From: Pegoplata infirma
Lineage: Eukaryota; Arthropoda; Insecta; Diptera; Anthomyiidae
DNA length: 64,000 bases
Assembly (NCBI GenBank): GCA_963921195.1
Contig: OY992536.1
Coordinates: 241,526,023 to 241,590,022, forward strand
Direction of reading: 5' to 3'
Made by a program: the position numbers and the translations under genes. Every line of letters begins with the position of its first letter. The stretch's first letter is position 1. Below the pieces are notes generated by a model that was given only the letters and a program-made list of their open reading frames with translations, did not search any database and was not told where the DNA came from. Below are positions 57,676-64,000 of this stretch, one piece after another.

Positions 57676-59062
57676 ACACCATCTTAAGTCTATATAAGAG
57701 TGAGTTAGGTTTTAAGGTAAATACTGTCTCGTGATGGTTTTTTACCTTTTTACCGGCTTTAACATAATTTAAACAACAAGGCAAAAAAAAGTTAAATTAA
57801 AATTTGGAGAACACCACAAAATTTCTAGAAAAAACAATAACAATTTAGAAAAAGCCAATTAAAATCCAGAAAACTTCAATAGAAGTTATGTAAAGACTAA
57901 TTAAGGCTCATAAATCACGATCAAGTGTCAGCTAGATCCAGTTTTCTGAACATCAATTTGGTTTTCTAAACTTTTTTTGCCTTGTCCCAATTTTAATCAG
58001 AATTCCTGAATTTGAATTTTTGTTAACAGAGTTTTATTAGAAAAAGTAGATAAATGTTAATCTTTTTTAAGCTAAATGTGCATGTTCTTTCTAAATTTTC
58101 TTTAGCATTTTTTTTTAATTTCATTAAAAAAAATATTTAGACAACTTATCAGATATTTAAAATCGTATTTACCAGTAACCTGTTCTGTATCAGGTTATCG
58201 GTAACTCATTATTTATTAACAAGATGTAACCGGTTTTGTATTAGGCTATCGGTAACTCATTATTTGTTAACAAGAAGTAATCGAACAGGTAACGAGCCCT
58301 CATTACATAGAATGCAGGCGGTAATGGGGACTTATTACCAAGTTTTTACTGGGTAGTATATAATGTGGGAACCTTAAACAATGAACTGACCCTAAATTTG
58401 TCCAAAAAAGTTTTCATTTGCAAAAGTTATCTTAACAAAAACTATAATTATTGTATCGCAAACACTGAAATAATAGTTTTTGTTAAGATAACTTTTGCAA
58501 ATGAAAACTTTTTTCGCCGAATTTTTGGTCAGTTAGTTGTTTAAGGTTCCCACATTATATACTAAAAGATGGAACCTTAAATCATCTCGTAAAGTGATGC
58601 TGGCATATAAAAAAAAAACGGTTTTTCGTGATTTTCATCATGATGGTCCATATAACATAGCTGTTTTTTGTCCACTATTCGTATTGTTAGGGAAGCATTT
58701 TTGATTCATTAAAAGCAAGTTTTTTATCAAAGACCAACTAGGCTGTTAATTTCGCGAAAACCTTAAAAAATGAAGAAATTCGCGAATTTAAGGGCTTAAA
58801 TTGAAAAACTTTAAACCAAATTTGCATAAGAAATGTTGCTACAAGTCATATCTTTGTTTTCCATGTCATAAAATTTATAAACCATTTACTTTGCAAATTT
58901 TTTTGTTAAAAAACTGGCTCGAAATCAGCAAATCTTTAACGACATTTTGCAAGAAAACTGTACCATACATCGAAAAACGGAGTACGCCATTCGAATCTAC
59001 ATGTCCGAAATATTTAGAAATGATGGTCGTAACTCTTGTTTATTTTTTAGTGTTCCACAGTG

Positions 59063-59707
59063 TAATTCTTACATTTTAAAGTTTTTCTCAGATTCTAAAA
59101 TTTTTTTTGTATTCAAATATTCTTAGACCCTGAAATATATTTTGTAAAAGAAAATTATCAGTTTCCAAAACACTATATGAAAAACTTTAATACACTTTTC
59201 TAAAAATAAGACTTTATAGTATTTTCATTAAAAAAATGTTACAGTTATAGTGCCTTCTAATGTTTTCTAAGGTTCTGAAACATTTTTATTTTAAAGAAAA
59301 ATTTAAATATTCAGAGATAATTTCCTATACAAAAATTCTCAGAATCTTTCAATAGAAAAAATTCTGATTTTTAGAGATATTTCGTACTAAAAAAATCTCA
59401 GGTTCCCAAAAAAAGTCAAAGATTTTGATAAATTTCCAATAGAAAAAAATCGTAAATTCTAAAAGATTTTTCAATAAGAGAAATTCTCATATTCTTAAAC
59501 AATTTTCCATAAAAAAATATATTTTCTCATTGAAGAACTCAGATTCTGAAACGTTTGTACTGTAGAAATGCTATAAAAAATATTTGAGGTAATACTTTTT
59601 CTTTAGAAAATGATAAGGATAGTTATTCGAAAATTCCCACGACTTGATGCTCATTTAAGTTACTCATACGCAATTTCTTTAATTCTGAAACATTTTATAG
59701 AGGCTCT
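59063..59707. other. AT-rich spacer, no feature seen
   Basis: Recurring TTCTCAGATTCTGAAA-like words (also at 53440-53560) suggest old repeat DNA; no gene. Confidence 0.4.
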
Positions 59708-59715
59708 GTATATAT

Positions 59716-61580
59716 TAGGGTGGCTCGTTTTTGGACTTTTCTCTCTGATCAAATTCTAATACCCGCCAAAAGTGTCGGTCCCCTAAGGGTAACTCACGTG
59801 CAAAATATCACTCCGATCGGAGTTTATCTTCTGTCTCCACTTTGAGCCTCAAAATTGGGGTTTTTGGAAAAAAGGACTTTTAAAAAAAAAAAAAAAAAAA
59901 ATTTTAGTTTTTTTATTAAAATAATGAAAAAATTTTTTTTGTATAATATTTGATCATAAATACTCAAATATGAAATATAAAGATTTTACGGTATCATTAA
60001 CCCGTTCAAACTTGATACCAAAAAAAAGGCATGATTTTGGTTGCGTTCTCAAAACACCTTTTTTCAAAATTTGAAAATTTTATTAAAAAAAAATTTTAAA
60101 TATACCATTTTTTATTTCTGAATTCATTAAGAACACTTTGGAGAAGAAAAATGTGAAATATGGCGGTTATCCGTCGAGCCACTTTTTGGGAATCGCGGGG
60201 GGAAGTTAGCGGATTTCAAGGAAATGTTGGTTTTATCAATAATTTGGATTAATAAAATCTTATAAATTTCATTTTTGGGCAAATTAACTGTTTTTTGGTG
60301 TCGTGGCATTCAATTAGATAACTTTAAGTCTGTCATAAAATCTTACCGATCTAGGACGTCTTTAACCCACATTGGCGGGGGGTCAAAAATGACCCCCGCA
60401 GGAAATTTGAAGTTTAGAGCTTAAATTTTGTGCTATTAACAAGTATAAAACGGCTTTTGTGTTTTCTACCCCAACTATTATTTCGTATTAATATATTATC
60501 TTTAAAAAAATCGTTAACCCTTCTTGGTAGGGGGTCAAAAATGGCCCATTCAATAAAAAGTATATATTTTTTACAGAAAATTAATTTGTGGCAGTCTATT
60601 AGATAACTTTAAATCAGCCCTGAAATTTCACCTGTTTAAGATATCTTTAACCCACATTGGCCAGGGGTCAAAAATGACCCCGGCAAAAACTTTTCGGCAT
60701 AGTGCTTGAATTTTTTGATATCAACAAAATTTATATTTTTTATTGAATGGGTCATTTTTGACCCCCTACAAAGAAGGGTTAACGAATTTTTTAAAGATAA
60801 TATATTAATATGATATAATAGTTGAGGTAAAACACACAAAAGCCGTTTTATGCTTGTTTATAGCACAAAATTTAAGCTCTAAACTTCAAATTTCTTTTGG
60901 GGGTCATTTTTGACCCCCAGCCAATGTGGGTTAAAGACGTCCTAGATCGGTAAGATTTCATGACAGACTTAAAGTTATCTAATAGAATGCTACGACACCA
61001 AAAAACAGTTAATTTGCCCAAAAATGAAATTTATAAGATTTTATTAATCCAAATTATTGATAAAACCAAAATTTCCTTGAAATCCGCTAACTTCCCCCCG
61101 CGATTCCCAAAAAGTGGCTCGACGGATATCCACCATATTTCACATTTTTCTTCTCCAAGGTGTTCTTAATGAATTCAGAAAGAAAAAATGGTATATTTAA
61201 AATTTTTTTTTAATAAAATTTTCAAATTTTGAAAAAAGGTGTTTTGAGAACGCCCCCAAAATCATGCCTTTTTTTTGGTATCAAGTTTGAACGGGTTAAT
61301 GATACCTTAAAATCTTTATATTTCATATTTGAGTATTTATGATCAAATATTATACAAAAATTTTTTTTTCATTATTTTAATAAATAAACTTAAATTTTTT
61401 TTTTTTTTTTTTTAAAAAGTCCTTTTTCCCAAAAACCCCAATTTTGAGGCTCAAAGTGGAGACAGAAGATAAACTCCGATCGGAGTGATATTTTGCATGT
61501 GAGTTACCCTTAGGGGACCGACACTTTTGGAGGGTATTAGAATTTGATCAGAGAGAAAAGCCAAAAAACGAGCCACCCTA
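59716..61580. mobile_element. hAT-type foldback element, near-complete palindrome
   Basis: 1,865 bp, ends TAGGGTGGCTCGTTTTTGG and its inverse, perfect 8-bp duplication GTATATAT (59708-59715, 61581-61588). Arms of about 850 bp mirror each other, including GACAGAAGATAAACTCCGAT and the GTCAAAAATGACCCC block. The 60560-60720 centre holds an extra partial copy of the block AGATAACTTTAA...TTTAACCCACATTGG. The ORFs 60127-60309 and 60960-61169 are the same arm sequence read twice. Confidence 0.85.
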
Positions 61581-61588
61581 GTATATAT

Positions 61589-61737
61589 CGCTCCACTGTA
61601 TTCGGCGTCGCAGACGGTTGTAAAAGTTAGCCATTGAAATAAGTAAGTACTATGGATATTGGTAAATATGTCATTCTATGCAAAACGCACTGAAACATCG
61701 GTCGAAGACCCCATTATGTTTATATATTATTGATCCG
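61589..61737. other. Spacer with B-type fragment
   Basis: 61670-61735 (TGTCATTCTATGCAAAACGC, then CATCGGTCGAAGACCCCATT) is a worn piece of the B 5' region. Confidence 0.5.
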
Positions 61738-62055
61738 TAAAAAAAATATTGATGAAAAAAAAATATTGACGAAAAAAAATATTGATTAAAAAAATATTGA
61801 TGAAAAAAATATTGATGAAAAAAAAATATTGATAAAAAAATATTGGTGAAAAAAAATATTAATGAAAAAAATATTGATAAAAAAAAAAAAATATTGATAA
61901 AAAAAATATTGATTTAAAAAAAAATATTGATGAAAACAAATATTGATGAGAAAAATGTTGATAAAAAAATATTGATGACAAAAATATATTGAAAAAAAAA
62001 AAAAAAATATATTGATAAAAAAAAATATTGATTAAAAGAAAAAAAAAATATGAAA
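61738..62055. repeat. (AAAATATTGATGA)n degenerate tandem repeat
   Basis: About 22 irregular units of 12-17 bp, variable in the A-run length and in GATGA/GATAA/GATTA. It follows directly on TTATTGATCCGTAA of the B fragment, so the unit may have grown from the ATTATTGATC motif. Confidence 0.85.
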
Positions 62056-63607
62056 AATAATTAAGTTACATTTTATTCACTAGCTGGTGAATGTATTTTT
62101 TATTCACCACAAGGTGAATTATTATCGAAGTTACAAACCCAAGTTACTAAAATTTTTGGTTTTAAGAATATGAGAACAGTAATTCAAATTTCCTTTTTTG
62201 TTAATCGTTAGCTAGTATATAGTCAAACTGAGGTAGCGTCCTGCAACTTTCTTAAAATTAGACACCAGCCTAAAAACATTATCATGTTAAAAAGTTTATT
62301 GACAATAACTTTAAAATTTGAGAGTATCTGGCAAGTATGATGGAAATTTTTGTGATCTTCTAGACGAGGCCATCAACCTACACTTTCATTTTAAAAGTAT
62401 ATTCGATTTTGTTTTTTTGTAGCACAGTGTTATTTAAATTCCATCACTAACAACAATTGGAGGGTATAAAAATCGTCAACATTACAATAAATCCTTAAAG
62501 TGTGCCACACAGTGTATGAATGTGCACACGTGTGTGTGTGAGTATATAGGCTCCTTAAGCTTTTCTATAAGTACAGGCACAATTACGACTATATAAATAA
62601 AAACAAAAATAAAAACTCTTTAAAAGCTTAAACAATAACAAAACACTGCTGCTGCTGCAATTTTGTTCATTTATTGTTTTTTGAAAATCAAATAAAATAA
62701 TTCTTAAATTTTTTTTTTGTTTTTTTTCGCTCATATGAACAAAGTATAAGCCTACTTGACAAACTTTTTCTTTAGCTATTTAATAATATATGTGTGGTAC
62801 ATATGCCGGAGAAGAAGAAGAGGAAGAGTTCAAAAAACGAGGTCTCCCACATATGTTTTCGTAGGTTAAAGTTTTTATTTGAATTTAACCTGTGTACCTA
62901 CCTGTTTTGAAAACAAGAAAGTAGAAGCGTATAATAACATATAAACTTCAATTACTACCATAAAAACCTTAAACAATTCAACCTTTTACATGGAAAAACG
63001 AAAAAAATAAAAAATAAATATATATAAAAACAACAACAAAATACCAAAACAAATCACATAAAAACAACTATTAGTCCAAAGTTTACTAACAAAATTAATT
63101 ATGCGCATTAAACCAAGTAAAAACACTTAAAGCCTACCTATATGGCAATATTAGAGTGGGAATAAAATCATCTCTGCTGAAAAAAGGGTGACTGATAAAA
63201 ACTGGGCATAACTCTAATATGTCTTTAAATTCTTATCACGTGTTTGGTGAAAATTAAACTTATTACTTAGCTGTTTCAAAAATACTTATACCGTGATCGG
63301 ACAGAAAAGAACATATCAAAATTTTCTAAGTGTCAAAGAAAAAATCACATACCAAAAATTTGTTTTTGTCAAATTTTTTGCGTTTTAGAGTTAAAAATTT
63401 CATTAAAAATAATAAAAAACAAAAATTTTACATATTTTTTAGACTTTTCCAAATTCCGAAATAGTTTTGGAAAACACAAACATTTTTTTTTGGCATATTT
63501 ATTGTGTTTTGTAGTTAAAAATATTAAAAATGCTTTTAAAACGTTTTTTTTGATAAATTTTGGAAACTTTTGTTGGACAATTTTTGCGTTTTGGAGTAAG
63601 AAAATTA
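62056..63607. other. AT-rich spacer
   Basis: Contains GAATAATTCACC-like inverted words (62085-62125), a (GCT)4 stretch (62648) and (GAA)n (62808-62830). No gene: the 63369-63699 ORFs are AT-composition artefacts. Confidence 0.45.
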
Positions 63608-64000
63608 CACAGCGTGACAAAATATTGGATGTTAAAAGTAACCTGAGATTTGACCATCAATTTTATTAATTTCGGACATGCTGAATCCAATGGTGCCAAC
63701 CATTTTTAAATCTATGGTACAGTTTTTTCGCGAAATGTCTTCAAAGATTTTCACGTCCCCGTGAACTTTTTAAAATGAAAAAGTTTTGGTATGCAAAAAA
63801 GTCGCTCTTTTGTAATTGAAATTGAAGGACTATAACTGTAGCTACATTTTAAGTACCATATCCGCTATCAATTGATTGAAACTCAAGTGCTATTTCGCGT
63901 TTTATCCCATTTTTCCAAACCGACCTAAACAACCGCTTCAGATAAGTATAGATGCACCAAATGGGATATATTTCTATGAAAATACGTTTCAACTATCAAG
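63608..64000 (+). mobile_element. F-family foldback element, second copy (cut by window end)
   Basis: Starts CACAGCGTGAC and follows the F arm: GACCATCAATTTTATTAATT, TTCGGACATGCTGAATCCAA, ATGGTACAGTTTTTTCG. It diverges after ~63760 and runs off the window. Confidence 0.65.

Larger units (their letters stand above)
54104..58353. mobile_element. CCCAGTAAAAACTT-ended element, 4.25 kb with a nested LINE
   Basis: Ends CCCAGTAAAAACTT / AAGTTTTTACTGGG, extended by ATTACCAAGTAATGA-type sequence, with TA on both sides (54102-54103, 58354-58355). 54130-54440 repeats ATGCTACCAAATAACAGC in ~100-bp units; 58160-58320 repeats CGGTAACTCATTATTTRTTA. It interrupts the left arm of the F foldback. Confidence 0.7.
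53593..59062. mobile_element. F-family foldback element, 1.2 kb native, with nested insertions
   Basis: Ends CACTGCGTGAC and the inverse of CACTGTGGAAC. Arms of about 520 bp (53593-54103 and 58553-59062) are inverted copies (TTTCGGACATGCTGAATCGA, CATCATGATGAAAATCGCGA). The centre (58356-58563) continues the palindrome (GTGGGAACCTTAAACAA / TTGTTTAAGGTTCCCAC). A CCCAGT-ended element fills 54104-58353. Native size without it is about 1,218 bp. ORFs such as 58801-59079 are incidental. Confidence 0.75.

Noticed and set aside
60127..61169. Two similar ORFs on opposite strands
   Set aside because: They are the same sequence in the two arms of the 59716-61580 foldback, with no domain.

Overview
The window looks like intergenic DNA from a higher fly (Diptera, probably a calyptrate such as a blow fly). 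It is very AT-rich and packed with mobile elements. A single intron can be reconstructed at 53 nt, a typical fly size. The dominant repeats have the architecture of fly Helentron-associated (DINE-1-like) elements. I found no host protein-coding gene, tRNA, rRNA or CRISPR array. All recognisable coding sequence belongs to transposons, and all of it is broken.

Layout. 1-3.05 kb, 12.1-14.1 kb and 29.4-31.4 kb hold three copies of one element family (called G here) built of ~146-bp direct repeats; two copies carry a huge 16-bp minisatellite. 5.1-9.8 kb, 14.5-14.8 kb, 20.5-24.3 kb, 40.1-47 kb and 49.6-52.5 kb hold two related Helentron-like families (A and B) nested in each other and in other elements. 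Both carry a (GTCC/GTCT)n core, which in one copy has grown to ~2.08 kb. 15-20.5 kb and 24.4-29.4 kb are a field of small terminal-inverted-repeat elements (MITEs) in AT-rich DNA.

32.66-45.58 kb is one hAT transposon with a perfect 8-bp target duplication. Its native length is only about 2.8 kb; the rest is three nested insertions: (1) a nearly intact RTE-type LINE in the second exon, with a 10-bp target duplication and one nonsense codon; (2) a 1.26-kb element inside the 53-nt intron; (3) a 5.5-kb CACTCAAAA-ended element upstream of the gene, itself carrying two A elements, one of which carries a MITE.

53.6-59.06 kb is a five-level nest: foldback element > CCCAGT-ended element > LINE > CGTCGC-ended element > hAT MITE. 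59.7-61.6 kb is a 1.87-kb hAT-type foldback with a perfect 8-bp target duplication. A second copy of the 53.6-kb foldback runs off the right edge.

The parts do not form a pathway. They record successive insertions, and nesting order, target duplications and empty sites inside repeats allow much of the order to be read. The most notable items are the Helentron-like families and their T-tract targeting, two Transib-like elements, the intron hit in the hAT gene, and a set of CCCRG-ended elements I cannot assign to a known superfamily.
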